Positions 17,013 through 25,615 of a stretch of 64,000 nt of DNA are shown piece by piece. Source of the DNA: GCA-2698665 sp047611265 (lineage in GTDB: Bacteria > Pseudomonadota > Gammaproteobacteria > GCA-002705445 > GCA-002716945). A model generated the notes under the pieces. That model searched no databases, had not been told where the DNA came from, and worked only from the letters and a program-made list of their open reading frames with translations. A program made the position numbers and the translations under genes. The stretch is taken from assembly GCA_047611265.1 (NCBI GenBank), contig JBLFWM010000001.1, forward strand, positions 124,001-188,000. The letters run 5' to 3'. How positions within the stretch are numbered: position 1 is the stretch's first letter; the number at the start of each line of letters is the position of its first letter.

Positions 17013-18266
17013 ATGAAAGTATCAAATTTCCCAATTTTTACCCAAAAAGATGTCCCGTCTGAAGCAGAAATAACAAGTCATCAATTAATGATCAAATCAG
17101 GAATGATTAGAAAATTATCATCAGGGCAATACTCTTGGCTTCCTATAGGATTGAAAGTTATCCAAAAAATAGAAAAAATTATAAGAGAAGAGTTAAATGA
17201 TATTGGATGCGCAGAAATATTAATGCCGTCTGTACAGCCTGCAGAATTATGGAAAGAGTCTGGTAGATGGGATGAGTATGGACCAGAATTATTAAGGTTT
17301 AAGGATAGGCATGAGAGAGAATTTTGTTTAGGGCCAACATTTGAAGAAGTAATAACAGACCTGATAAGGAAAGATGTTTCTAGCTATAAACAATTGCCAA
17401 TGAATCTGTTCCAAATATCTTCAAAATTTAGAGATGAAATTAGACCAAGGTTTGGGGTAATGAGAGCCAGAGAATTTATAATGAAAGATGCTTATTCGTT
17501 TCATGAGACACAAAACTGTCTAGATGATACATATGAAATTTATAAATTAGCTTATAAGAAAATTTTCGAAAGACTGATGCTTGACTATACGATAGTTGAT
17601 GCTGACAGTGGAAATATTGGAGGTAACGAGTCTAATGAGTTTCATGTAATAGCTGAAACTGGAGAAGATGATCTCTTGCTAGACAATGAATTAAATGGAA
17701 TGAATTTAGAAATTGCAAAAATTAAATACTCTGAAAATAGTTTAGAATCAATAATAAAAAAAACTGGCTTAACGCATAAGAAAGGAATAGAGGTTGGTCA
17801 TATATTTAAATTAGGGCAAAAATATTCAGAAAAAATGAAGGCTAAAATAACCACTAAAGACTCAAAATCAATAAACATGTTTATGGGCTGTTATGGAATT
17901 GGTATTACAAGAATAGTTGCAGCTGCAATTGAACAAAGTCATGACTCAAATGGAATCATATGGCCGAAATCAATAAGTCCTTTTGAGGCTGTTATTGTAG
18001 AAATAGATGGTCATAAAAATAAAGATGTTAGATCACACTCAAATGAAATATATAGTTTATTAAAAAATTCTAAAAAAAATATAATTTATGATGATAGGGA
18101 AGCAAGCTTTGGTAATAAAATGAAAGATTGGGAATTAATTGGAATACCTCATATGATCATCATCGGGAATAATGAAGCTAAAAATAAAACGGTTACTTAT
18201 AGGTCAAGAACTGAAAATGCTAAGTCTGAAATCAAAATTGAAGATATAGCAGATAAGATAAATTAA
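17013..18266 (+). CDS. proS: prolyl-tRNA synthetase lacking the editing insertion
   Basis: ProS charges tRNA-Pro. The class II catalytic core is complete: GMIRKLSSGQYSWLPIG (motif 1 region), FRDEIRPRFGVMRAREFIMKD (motif 2), a motif 3 Arg in GCYGIGITRIVAAA, and an anticodon-binding domain ending at residue 417. The usual bacterial type has an INS (YbaK-like) editing domain of about 180 residues after GEDD; here only a short linker of about 70 residues, with no recognisable INS domain, joins GEDDLLLD to VGHIFKLGQKYSEKM. The protein is thus about 150 residues shorter than E. coli ProS (572). A separate ybaK or proXp gene was not seen in the window. Confidence 0.94.
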   Translation: MKVSNFPIFTQKDVPSEAEITSHQLMIKSGMIRKLSSGQYSWLPIGLKVIQKIEKIIREELNDIGCAEILMPSVQPAELWKESGRWDEYGPELLRFKDRHEREFCLGPTFEEVITDLIRKDVSSYKQLPMNLFQISSKFRDEIRPRFGVMRAREFIMKDAYSFHETQNCLDDTYEIYKLAYKKIFERLMLDYTIVDADSGNIGGNESNEFHVIAETGEDDLLLDNELNGMNLEIAKIKYSENSLESIIKKTGLTHKKGIEVGHIFKLGQKYSEKMKAKITTKDSKSINMFMGCYGIGITRIVAAAIEQSHDSNGIIWPKSISPFEAVIVEIDGHKNKDVRSHSNEIYSLLKNSKKNIIYDDREASFGNKMKDWELIGIPHMIIIGNNEAKNKTVTYRSRTENAKSEIKIEDIADKIN

Positions 18267-18274
18267 TAAAATTT

Positions 18275-18577
18275 TTAATTGTCTAAAAACCTATAAGAAT
18301 CTTTCTGTTTATTATGTTGCTCAATTGCCATCTTCGCTTGATTTAATGCTTCCTTAGCTAATTTAACTGCTTTCTTATAATTCTTTTTAGAGTGCTCTTT
18401 AGATGCTTTCTTGATTATTTTACTTGTGTCTCTCCAAGCATTATTAAGTTTCAATGCCTGCTTATATGTTCGTTTAGCTTCTGAAATATATTTTTTTGAT
18501 GATTGCTCGGTAGCATCTGACGCTATAATTGGGCTAATAAAAGCCATTAATACCAAAAAAATTAAAAATCGATTCAT
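18275..18577 (-). CDS. small secreted helical protein resembling SoxXA-binding protein
   Basis: The preferred start, ATG at 18577, gives a clean signal peptide (MNRFLIFLVLMAFISPIIAS) and a mature chain of about 80 residues. An upstream ATG at 18613 would add 12 charged residues. The mature part is lysine-rich and helical. The AWRDTSKIIKKA segment, followed by YKKAVKLAKEALNQAKMAI, resembles the SoxXA-binding protein (SoxK) family as I remember it. No sox gene is nearby, so a sulfur-oxidation role is only a lead. It converges on proS with an 8-nt gap. Confidence 0.65.
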   Translation of the reverse strand: MNRFLIFLVLMAFISPIIASDATEQSSKKYISEAKRTYKQALKLNNAWRDTSKIIKKASKEHSKKNYKKAVKLAKEALNQAKMAIEQHNKQKDSYRFLDN

Positions 18578-18633
18578 AATATTCTTCTTAAAAAGTTTTA
18601 TTTTATCACTCATATAGAATATCCTAATCTATA

Positions 18634-19197
18634 ATGAATGTTCTTATTATATATTATTCTGCAAATGGCTCAACGAAAAAAATGGCTAGATTAATAGCTA
18701 GAGGTGTAGAAATGATTGAAGGTGTTTCATCTGTGATTCGAACAGTTGCCAATATATCTGGTAATGACATTGTCAGTACTGATGCTATCGTAGATAAATC
18801 AGATTTAGATAAATGTAATGGAATAATAATTGGTAGCCCAACTCATTTTGGGAATATGTCTGGATCAATGAAAGCTTTTATCGATACGACAACTACAGAA
18901 TGGTTTAATGGATGTTTGACTGGAAAACCAGGAGGGGTATTTACCTCGACATCAAGTATGCATGGCGGTCAAGAATCAACCCTATTAAGTATGATGCTAC
19001 CCCTGCTTCACCATGGAGTAATTATTACAGGTATACCATATAGCGAAAAAAAACTTAGCACTACTAAGAGCGGAGGAACCCCTTATGGTCCAAGTCATGT
19101 TTCATTTAAATCAGATACGGAGATAACTGATGATGAAAAAGAGATGTGCATAAGCTTCGGAAAAAGAATAGCCATGCTAGCAAAAAAATTGGACTAA
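18634..19197 (+). CDS. wrbA: WrbA-like NAD(P)H:quinone oxidoreductase
   Basis: This is a 187-residue flavodoxin-fold protein. The FMN phosphate loop is visible as YYSANGSTKKMA near the N-terminus, GSPTHFGNMSGSMKAFID at about residues 68-85 matches WrbA/NQO IV, and the TSTSSMHGGQE loop completes the FMN site. WrbA proteins reduce quinones by two electrons and protect against redox cycling. The end (MLAKKLD) is as expected. The stop lies 5 nt from the stop of convergent hda. Confidence 0.85.
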   Translation: MNVLIIYYSANGSTKKMARLIARGVEMIEGVSSVIRTVANISGNDIVSTDAIVDKSDLDKCNGIIIGSPTHFGNMSGSMKAFIDTTTTEWFNGCLTGKPGGVFTSTSSMHGGQESTLLSMMLPLLHHGVIITGIPYSEKKLSTTKSGGTPYGPSHVSFKSDTEITDDEKEMCISFGKRIAMLAKKLD

Positions 19198-19202
19198 TAA
19201 AA

Positions 19203-19898
19203 CTATCTATATTCTATAATTTTTTTAATGAAAGGTATGGTAATTTTTTTCTTCAACGATAATGATGTCTCGTCAATAAATTTAACGCAATTGCATAAAA
19301 AATATAAATCTCTTTTATAATGATTCATTATATAGTCACATACTTTAGGTGTGAGATTCCAACCTCGCTCATATGCATTTTTCTGCAAGACCTTTATTTT
19401 ATCATCGTCATTAAGCTCAGGTATTTCAAGTATTTGATCCCATTTAAGCCTAGAGACTAAGTCAGGAATTGTGCAATTAATATTATTTAGTTTTTCAGTA
19501 GACGTTATAATTATACTTTTTTTCATTAAAATAAATTCATTAATTAAAAAAAAAATATTTTCTTCATAAGCAATATTAGTAATTAAAAAATCAATATCAT
19601 CAATTATAAGTGAATCATTTTTTAATATATCTTGGAGACTTGCCGATAATATATTCTTTCTATTTAATATAAAGATACTTTTGTTAGTTGAATTATTTAC
19701 TGCCAAACAAAGATGTGTTTTCCCACTAGAATGGTTTCCTCTTATGAAGACAATATTTGTTCTATTAGATATAGCTAAATCCCTTAAGAGTTCAACAGTA
19801 ATACTATTTTTACCAATAACAAAATTATCGAAGCTCTTATCAGCAATAAAACTGAAATTAATAGGTATTTGATCTTTATTGAGTTTAGTTTCTTTCAT
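19203..19898 (-). CDS. hda: DnaA regulatory inactivator Hda
   Basis: Hda, bound to the DNA clamp, stimulates ATP hydrolysis by DnaA and prevents re-initiation. The 231-residue AAA+ protein has a Walker A loop GNHSSGKT at 54-61, a Walker B-like LIIDDIDFL and a C-terminal lid. It lacks the DnaA DNA-binding domain, so it is not DnaA. The N-terminal QIPINFSF (residues 10-17) fits a clamp-binding motif. It is divergent from purM across 52 bp, as in other gammaproteobacteria. Confidence 0.87.
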   Translation of the reverse strand: MKETKLNKDQIPINFSFIADKSFDNFVIGKNSITVELLRDLAISNRTNIVFIRGNHSSGKTHLCLAVNNSTNKSIFILNRKNILSASLQDILKNDSLIIDDIDFLITNIAYEENIFFLINEFILMKKSIIITSTEKLNNINCTIPDLVSRLKWDQILEIPELNDDDKIKVLQKNAYERGWNLTPKVCDYIMNHYKRDLYFLCNCVKFIDETSLSLKKKITIPFIKKIIEYR

Positions 19899-19950
19899 AA
19901 AAGTATATAATTAATAGATTAATATATAATCAAATCTAAATCATTTAAAC

Positions 19951-20985
19951 ATGAAAAAAAAAATTAACAAACTAACTTATGAAAAATCAGGTGTCAGCAT
20001 CAAAAATGCCGATAAACTCATAGGGAATATCTCAAAAAAGACTAAAAATACTCACCCTAACGTATTGGCTGGCATAGGTGGATTTTCAAGCTTATATGCC
20101 CTGGATATAAAAAAGTATAAAAACCCAGTGATTGTATGTGGTACTGATGGAGTTGGGACAAAATTAAAATTAGCATCCAAGCTCAAACAGCATAGGTATA
20201 TAGGGCAAGATTTACTAGCAATGTGTGTAAATGATGTAATAACATCCGGAGCAACCCCTTTGTTTTTTCTAGATTATTTAGCTACAAGTAAAGTTGATAT
20301 AAAATTACACACACAAGTTTTAAGGGGAATTAAAAGAGCTTGTGAATCCATTAATATTCCACTAATTGGTGGTGAAACAGCAGAAATGCCCGGTATGTAT
20401 AACAAGAATGATTATGACTTAGCAGGGTTTTGCGTTGGTGTTGTTGATAAAAAAAATATTATCAATAAAAATAGAATTAAAAAAGGTAATATTTTAATTG
20501 GTTTTGAATCAAGTGGTTTTCACTCGAATGGATTTTCTCTAATAAATAAATTGATAGAAAACCGATCATTATCTTTAACACAAAAATTTAAAAATACTGA
20601 TTTAGGTAAAGTTCTAATAAAACCAACAAAACTTTATGTTGATATTTTTGAGTTACTAAGAGGTAAAATTAATATCAATGGTGCTGCGCATATAACTGGG
20701 GGCGGTTTAACAGAGAATCTGCCTAGAGTAATTCCAGACAAATATACTGCTCATATAGATGAAAGTAGTTTGAAAATTCCAGATTTATTTAAATTAATAC
20801 AAGAAAAGGCCATGTTAAGCAAACAGGAAATGCTGAGAACTTTTAATTGTGGCATTGGGATGGTATTGATAATTAATAAAAATGATATTGATACTTTTTC
20901 AAAGATATTTAATAAAACTCAATATAAACCGAAAATTATAGGTTATATTGATAATCATAATAATAATAATATAGTTTATGAGTAG
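19951..20985 (+). CDS. purM: phosphoribosylformylglycinamidine cyclo-ligase
   Basis: PurM makes AIR, the substrate of PurK. The 344-residue protein has the GTDGVGTKLKLA motif near residue 50, the DLLAMCVNDV helix, IPLIGGETAEMPGMY and the GAAHITGGGLTENLPR segment in the C-terminal domain. The length is typical. It overlaps purN by 8 nt, forming the classical purMN pair. Confidence 0.96.
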   Translation: MKKKINKLTYEKSGVSIKNADKLIGNISKKTKNTHPNVLAGIGGFSSLYALDIKKYKNPVIVCGTDGVGTKLKLASKLKQHRYIGQDLLAMCVNDVITSGATPLFFLDYLATSKVDIKLHTQVLRGIKRACESINIPLIGGETAEMPGMYNKNDYDLAGFCVGVVDKKNIINKNRIKKGNILIGFESSGFHSNGFSLINKLIENRSLSLTQKFKNTDLGKVLIKPTKLYVDIFELLRGKININGAAHITGGGLTENLPRVIPDKYTAHIDESSLKIPDLFKLIQEKAMLSKQEMLRTFNCGIGMVLIINKNDIDTFSKIFNKTQYKPKIIGYIDNHNNNNIVYE

Positions 20986-21610
20986 ACCTAAATCAATAAT
21001 ATTTATATCAGGGAATGGGAGTAATCTCCAGAATATAATTAATAATATTAGCAATGATTTTCTTAAGATGGATATAGCTGCAGTTGTATCAAATAATCCT
21101 GAAGCAAAAGGCCTGATAAGAGCTAAAGAAGCAGGCATAGAAACTATAGTAATTGATACATCTAATAAATATATTGATAAATTATTAACTCTGATAAATA
21201 CTTATAATATAGATCTTATTTTACTTTCTGGGTTTATGAAAATATTACCAAAAGATTTTACAGATAAATTTTGTGGAAAGATCATTAATCTGCACCCATC
21301 ATTACTCCCAAAATTTAAAGGCTTAAATACACACAAAAAGGTTTTAGCTTCAAAAGAAAAATATCATGGCGCATCAGTTCACTTTGTAACATCGCAACTA
21401 GACGATGGGCCTATTATAATACAAGGTAAGACTGAAATACTAAAAAATGATAATGAAGATACATTGAGAGATAGAGTTCATAAAATTGAACAGAATATTT
21501 TTCCTTTAGCAATAAAATGGTTTATAGAAAACCATATAAAACAAGTTAAAGATAAATGTTTTTTTGATAACGAGGAATTAGAATGCCCTATAGAACATTT
21601 GTCAAACTAA
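20978..21610 (+). CDS. purN: phosphoribosylglycinamide formyltransferase
   Basis: PurN formylates GAR using 10-formyl-tetrahydrofolate. The 210-residue protein shows FISGNGSNLQNII at the N-terminus, the LSGFMKILP loop, the catalytic NLHPSLLPKFKGLNTH segment and GASVHFVTSQLDDGPII. A normal PurN is about 190-215 residues. It overlaps purM by 8 nt and the following DUF3108 gene by 28 nt, so all three are likely translationally coupled. Confidence 0.95.
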   Translation: MSRPKSIIFISGNGSNLQNIINNISNDFLKMDIAAVVSNNPEAKGLIRAKEAGIETIVIDTSNKYIDKLLTLINTYNIDLILLSGFMKILPKDFTDKFCGKIINLHPSLLPKFKGLNTHKKVLASKEKYHGASVHFVTSQLDDGPIIIQGKTEILKNDNEDTLRDRVHKIEQNIFPLAIKWFIENHIKQVKDKCFFDNEELECPIEHLSN

Positions 21611-22305
21611 TTAATTATAAATATCTGATATTTATTTTTTTTCTATTCATTAATAATGCTTATGCAGAAGAATTAATAATTTCAAAATATAAGTATGATC
21701 TTTACAAAGGTAATATCCATTTTGGTTCAAGCGAACAAACATTATTTAAAAATGGTTCTACTTATAAATTTGATATTAAAAGTAACTCTTCTGGGATATT
21801 TAAACTTAAAAAAGATGATAGGATGGAGACAACAAGTTTTGTAAAAGACAATGGTATGATAAAACCAATATCATATAAATTTAAAAAAGAAAAAAGAGAT
21901 AGTTTTCAATTTATAGAAACTATTTTCAACTTAGATAACAATTATGCTTATACAGTTGAAAACAATAATAAACAAGAGCATATTGATATACCTTACTCTC
22001 TAGACAGACTATCTGTGCAAATTGATTTTCAAGAAAAAATGAAAACAGGGGTATTCGAATATAAATATAATATTATTGATAAAGGTAGGTTGAGGAAATA
22101 TTCTTTTATCCTGCATTCAGATGATATTATTGAAACAGTTTTTGGAGAGACTAGTACTATAGTTATTAAAAAATTAATAGAAAATAATAAGCGAAGTACT
22201 TTGACTTGGTATGCCGTTGATCATGATTTTGTCCCTGTCAAAATAGAACAATACAGAAAAGAATCTCTAGTATTTACTGTAATATTAGAGAAGGTTTACA
22301 AATAA
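21583..22305 (+). CDS. DUF3108-family exported protein
   Basis: This 240-residue protein has a signal peptide (hydrophobic LIFIFFLFINNAYA, cleavage before EE). The mature part is rich in beta strands and ends with the WYAVDHDFVPVKIEQY motif typical of DUF3108. It is periplasmic or associated with the outer membrane, with no known function. A DUF3108 gene follows purN in many gammaproteobacteria. Its stop is separated from the stop of convergent argG by 1 nt. Confidence 0.8.
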   Translation: MPYRTFVKLINYKYLIFIFFLFINNAYAEELIISKYKYDLYKGNIHFGSSEQTLFKNGSTYKFDIKSNSSGIFKLKKDDRMETTSFVKDNGMIKPISYKFKKEKRDSFQFIETIFNLDNNYAYTVENNNKQEHIDIPYSLDRLSVQIDFQEKMKTGVFEYKYNIIDKGRLRKYSFILHSDDIIETVFGETSTIVIKKLIENNKRSTLTWYAVDHDFVPVKIEQYRKESLVFTVILEKVYK

Positions 22306-22306
22306 A

Positions 22307-23503
22307 TTATTTCTGTCTATTTCTCAACCTAAGCGAATTAACCTTAATAAATCCTTCTGCATCTCTTTGATCATAATCACCAGAGTCTGTTTCAAAAGTA
22401 GATAAATCCTCACTATATATCGAATAAGGAGATTTTCTTCCAAGCACCATTACATTGCCTTTTAAGAGCTTAATTTTGACTGTGCCGGTAACTCTTTTTT
22501 GTGAATCATTAATTAGTTTTTGCAAACTTTCTCTTTCAGGGCTAAACCAATAACCATTATAGATAAGCCTCGTATACCTATTAGCAAGGTCTTCCTTTAA
22601 GTGCAAAAGCTCACGATCCATCGTTATAGATTCCATAGCTTTATGTGCTTTATGGTATATCGTTCCACCAGGCGTTTCATAGCAACCCCTAGATTTAATA
22701 CCCACATAACGATTTTCTACAATATCTATTCTCCCAATTCCATGTTTACCAGCTAATTGATTTAACTTTTCCAACACTTTAAATGGTGACAATATTTTTT
22801 TATTGATTTTAATAACATCTCCATTTTTAAACTCTAGCTCTAAGATATCTGCTTTATTGGCTGATTTTTCAATAGATTTAGTCCTTAACCACATTGATTC
22901 TTCCGGGCTCTTCCAGGGGTCTTCTAAAATGCCACCTTCGTATGAAGTATGTAATATGTTTGCATCCATCGAGTATGGGCTCTTTTTACCTAAATCAAAA
23001 TCTATAGCTATTTTATTTAATCTTGCATATCTAACCAAATCTTTTCTTGAATTAAACGCCCATTCTCTCCAGGGAGCTATAATTTTAATTTTTGGATTCA
23101 GAGCATATGCTGATAATTCAAACCTAACTTGATCATTTCCCTTTCCAGTTGCTCCATGACATATTGCATCAGCTCCTTCTTTTTTAGCTATCTCTATTAG
23201 TCTCTTGCTAATCAAGGGTCTTGCAATCGATGTTCCTAAAAAGTATTCGCCCTCATATATAGCATTTGACCTAAACATTGGATACACATAATCTTTAACA
23301 AATGTTTCCTGTAAATCCTCTATATATATCTTTTTAATTCCAAGCTTCTTAGCTTTAACTTTAGCATCTTTAGTTTCTGAGCCTTGACCTATATCTGCAG
23401 TAAATGTGATAACTTCACATTCATACTTTTCCATTAACCATTTTGCGATTACTGATGTATCTAGTCCGCCGGAATAGGCTAAAATAACTTTCTTAAACTT
23501 CAT
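22307..23503 (-). CDS. argG: argininosuccinate synthase
   Basis: ArgG joins citrulline and aspartate in arginine synthesis. I use the ATG at 23503 (398 residues), which places the PP-loop AYSGGLDTSVIAKWL at residues 8-22 as in the family; an upstream in-frame ATG at 23551 would lie deep in moaE. Other signatures include IGQGSETKDA, ATGKGNDQVRFEL and DPWKSPEESMWLRT. It overlaps the moaE end by 11 nt, an unusual partner, which suggests only compaction. Confidence 0.95.
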   Translation of the reverse strand: MKFKKVILAYSGGLDTSVIAKWLMEKYECEVITFTADIGQGSETKDAKVKAKKLGIKKIYIEDLQETFVKDYVYPMFRSNAIYEGEYFLGTSIARPLISKRLIEIAKKEGADAICHGATGKGNDQVRFELSAYALNPKIKIIAPWREWAFNSRKDLVRYARLNKIAIDFDLGKKSPYSMDANILHTSYEGGILEDPWKSPEESMWLRTKSIEKSANKADILELEFKNGDVIKINKKILSPFKVLEKLNQLAGKHGIGRIDIVENRYVGIKSRGCYETPGGTIYHKAHKAMESITMDRELLHLKEDLANRYTRLIYNGYWFSPERESLQKLINDSQKRVTGTVKIKLLKGNVMVLGRKSPYSIYSEDLSTFETDSGDYDQRDAEGFIKVNSLRLRNRQK

Positions 23504-23951
23504 CAATGTTACTTTCTTCTCCAACAGTAGGTTCAACCCATCTGAAACCATTATCGGTAGATTCTTTTTTCCAAAAAGGAGCTTGTGCTTTTAATGCTTC
23601 CATAATATCTCGTGTAGCATTAAATGCATTATCTCTATGTTCTGACCAAGAGGCAACAACAACTATTGGGTCTGTTGGTTCTAATAAACCAACTCTATGG
23701 ATAACAAGTCCATCAATAATCTTATATTTTTTAATTGCAGTATTTACTATATCTTCTAGATATTTTTCCGTCATTCCAGGATAATGTTCTAACTGCATGT
23801 TTTGAACTTCTTCATCATCATTAAAATCTCTCACAGTACCCACAAAAACAGATGTTGCTCCAATTTTAGGATTATTTTGTAAAACATTTTTCTTATAATC
23901 AACCAATGACTGCCATGGATCAAATTTTTCATTCATAATTTCAATTTTCAT
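23493..23951 (-). CDS. moaE: molybdopterin synthase catalytic subunit
   Basis: MoaE with MoaD inserts two sulfurs into precursor Z. The 152-residue protein has GATSVFVGTVRDFN near the N-terminus, the HRDNAFNATRDIMEALK helix and the catalytic lysine segment FWKKESTDNGFRWVE. It is 2 nt downstream of moaD and overlaps argG. The order moaD-moaE is standard. Confidence 0.94.
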   Translation of the reverse strand: MKIEIMNEKFDPWQSLVDYKKNVLQNNPKIGATSVFVGTVRDFNDDEEVQNMQLEHYPGMTEKYLEDIVNTAIKKYKIIDGLVIHRVGLLEPTDPIVVVASWSEHRDNAFNATRDIMEALKAQAPFWKKESTDNGFRWVEPTVGEESNIDEV

Positions 23952-23953
23952 AA

Positions 23954-24187
23954 TTAACCACCTGTAACTGGAGGGAAAAAAGCAATTTCATCTCCATCTT
24001 TTAATTTAAAGTTTTTGTCAACATACTCATGGTTTACAGCTACTAATACTCTGACTGGAGTCTTTTTATCAGCTGTTAAGCTTTTCCATAATTCATTAGC
24101 TGAGAGGCTAGTCTCAATTTTAAGATCTTCAGAATCTTTGCCCATTATATCTCTAACGCTAGCAAAATATTTAACATAAATTTTCAT
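23954..24187 (-). CDS. moaD: molybdopterin synthase sulfur carrier
   Basis: MoaD is a ubiquitin-like protein whose C-terminal Gly-Gly is thiocarboxylated. I choose the ATG at 24187 (77 residues, MKIYVKYFASVRDIMG), because upstream in-frame codons only add a hydrophobic stretch not found in the family. The chain ends FFPPVTGG, with the required terminal diglycine. The activating enzyme MoeB is encoded about 1.4 kb upstream on the same strand. Confidence 0.92.
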   Translation of the reverse strand: MKIYVKYFASVRDIMGKDSEDLKIETSLSANELWKSLTADKKTPVRVLVAVNHEYVDKNFKLKDGDEIAFFPPVTGG

Positions 24188-24280
24188 GATTTGCCTATGT
24201 ATCATAGTTACAAAAGTGATTATTATCAACAAAATTAACAATTTGCTTTAAAAAAGTCAAAAATCACTAAAATAGTATGC

Positions 24281-24544
24281 TTAAGTCTTAGATTTTCTTG
24301 CTTGATTACCTAAAATTACACCTAACATTATAGAGACATAACAAATAATAGCTAAAAGCCATTCTCCACTACTTACACCAGGATAAAGTGGGACCAAAGG
24401 GAAAAACATCAGAGTGACAAAAAATCCGGTGGTTAGCTCTATAAACCCATAATCTGGGAATACTTGAACAAGTAAATCAAAGGCAGCCATATAGCCAGCA
24501 ATAGCTGATATTAGATAACAAAAATAACTCATCATTGTATACAT
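24281..24544 (-). CDS. small membrane protein of unknown function
   Basis: This is an 87-residue protein with three hydrophobic segments and a short basic tail (NQARKSKT). I recognise no family. It sits between moaA and moaD with gaps of 59 and 93 nt, larger than most gaps in this genome, so it may not share their transcript. Alternative ATG starts at residues 4 and 5 are equally possible. Confidence 0.55.
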   Translation of the reverse strand: MYTMMSYFCYLISAIAGYMAAFDLLVQVFPDYGFIELTTGFFVTLMFFPLVPLYPGVSSGEWLLAIICYVSIMLGVILGNQARKSKT

Positions 24545-24603
24545 ATACTGATATTAACTTTCTAATATTGATATTACAACTTAGCAAACTGTAAATATAT
24601 TTC

Positions 24604-25614
24604 TTATCCGCCAATATAAGACATTTCTACTTTATTTCTTTTACTTTTATCATGCTTGCTAATAAATCTTAATTGAGAATACTGGTCATTTCTGTTAGAC
24701 CAGACTTTGACAAAATAATCATTAAAAGATAAATTATTTTTTTTACTTCTAAAGTAACTAGAAAAATCATAAGGTTTATCGGAAAATAAACATGTATAAA
24801 AATTACCATTTGCCGATAATCTCCCTCGATTACATTCAGAACAAAAGGGTTTTGATATAGATGAGATAAAAGCAATATTCAATGCGTAATTATCTATAGC
24901 CCATTTCTCAGATGTAGAGTCTATTAAATCAGGTAATTTTTTTAAACTAAAATATTTCTTAATCAAATCTTTAGTTTCTTTTGAGGTAAATACATTACTC
25001 AATGACCAGTTGTTAGATTCCCCTACATCCATATATTCAATGAATCTTAACTCAACGTTTTTGTCTAAAAATTTTTCTACCATAGGAATAATTTCTTTAT
25101 CATTCACTTTTTTGATGACAACCATATTTACTTTAACACTATTAAATATACTAATAACATTATCTATAGCCACTGACACTAGAACATGGTTATTATTAAC
25201 AGGGTTCATTATATTTCCTACTTTTTGAGATGAAGCATCTAAGCTTATAGTTACTGAATCTAAGCCGCCTTTTTTTAAGGAGATTAATTTTTCTTTAGTT
25301 AACAAAGATCCATTCGTAGTAATCATAACCTTGTCAATTAGTGCATCTTTTTTTAAACCCTCAACCAAATATTCTATGTTTTTTCTTAGGAGAGGTTCTC
25401 CACCAGTGAGTCTAATTTTTTTTAAACCAAATGGTTTTAAAGTTTTAGCAACCTCTATAATTTCTTCATATGTTAATAATTCATTTTTCTTTAAAAACTG
25501 ATGCTTACTCCCAAATATCTCTTTAGGCATGCAGTATATACATCTAAAGTTACATTTGTCAGTAACTGAAATTCTTAGGTACTCGAATTGTCTATCTAAT
25601 TTATCTTTAATCAT
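24604..25614 (-). CDS. moaA: GTP 3',8-cyclase
   Basis: MoaA is the radical-SAM enzyme that begins molybdopterin synthesis from GTP. The N-terminal cluster is CNFRCIYC (Cys21, 25 and 28), followed by the GGEPLLRKNI motif. The second, GTP-binding cluster is seen as FCSECNRGRLSANGNFYTC. The protein ends in YIGG; a terminal GG is expected for activity. It has 336 residues and starts 1 nt after moeB. moaC, its obligate partner, is not in the window. Confidence 0.95.
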   Translation of the reverse strand: MIKDKLDRQFEYLRISVTDKCNFRCIYCMPKEIFGSKHQFLKKNELLTYEEIIEVAKTLKPFGLKKIRLTGGEPLLRKNIEYLVEGLKKDALIDKVMITTNGSLLTKEKLISLKKGGLDSVTISLDASSQKVGNIMNPVNNNHVLVSVAIDNVISIFNSVKVNMVVIKKVNDKEIIPMVEKFLDKNVELRFIEYMDVGESNNWSLSNVFTSKETKDLIKKYFSLKKLPDLIDSTSEKWAIDNYALNIAFISSISKPFCSECNRGRLSANGNFYTCLFSDKPYDFSSYFRSKKNNLSFNDYFVKVWSNRNDQYSQLRFISKHDKSKRNKVEMSYIGG

Positions 25615-25615
25615 T

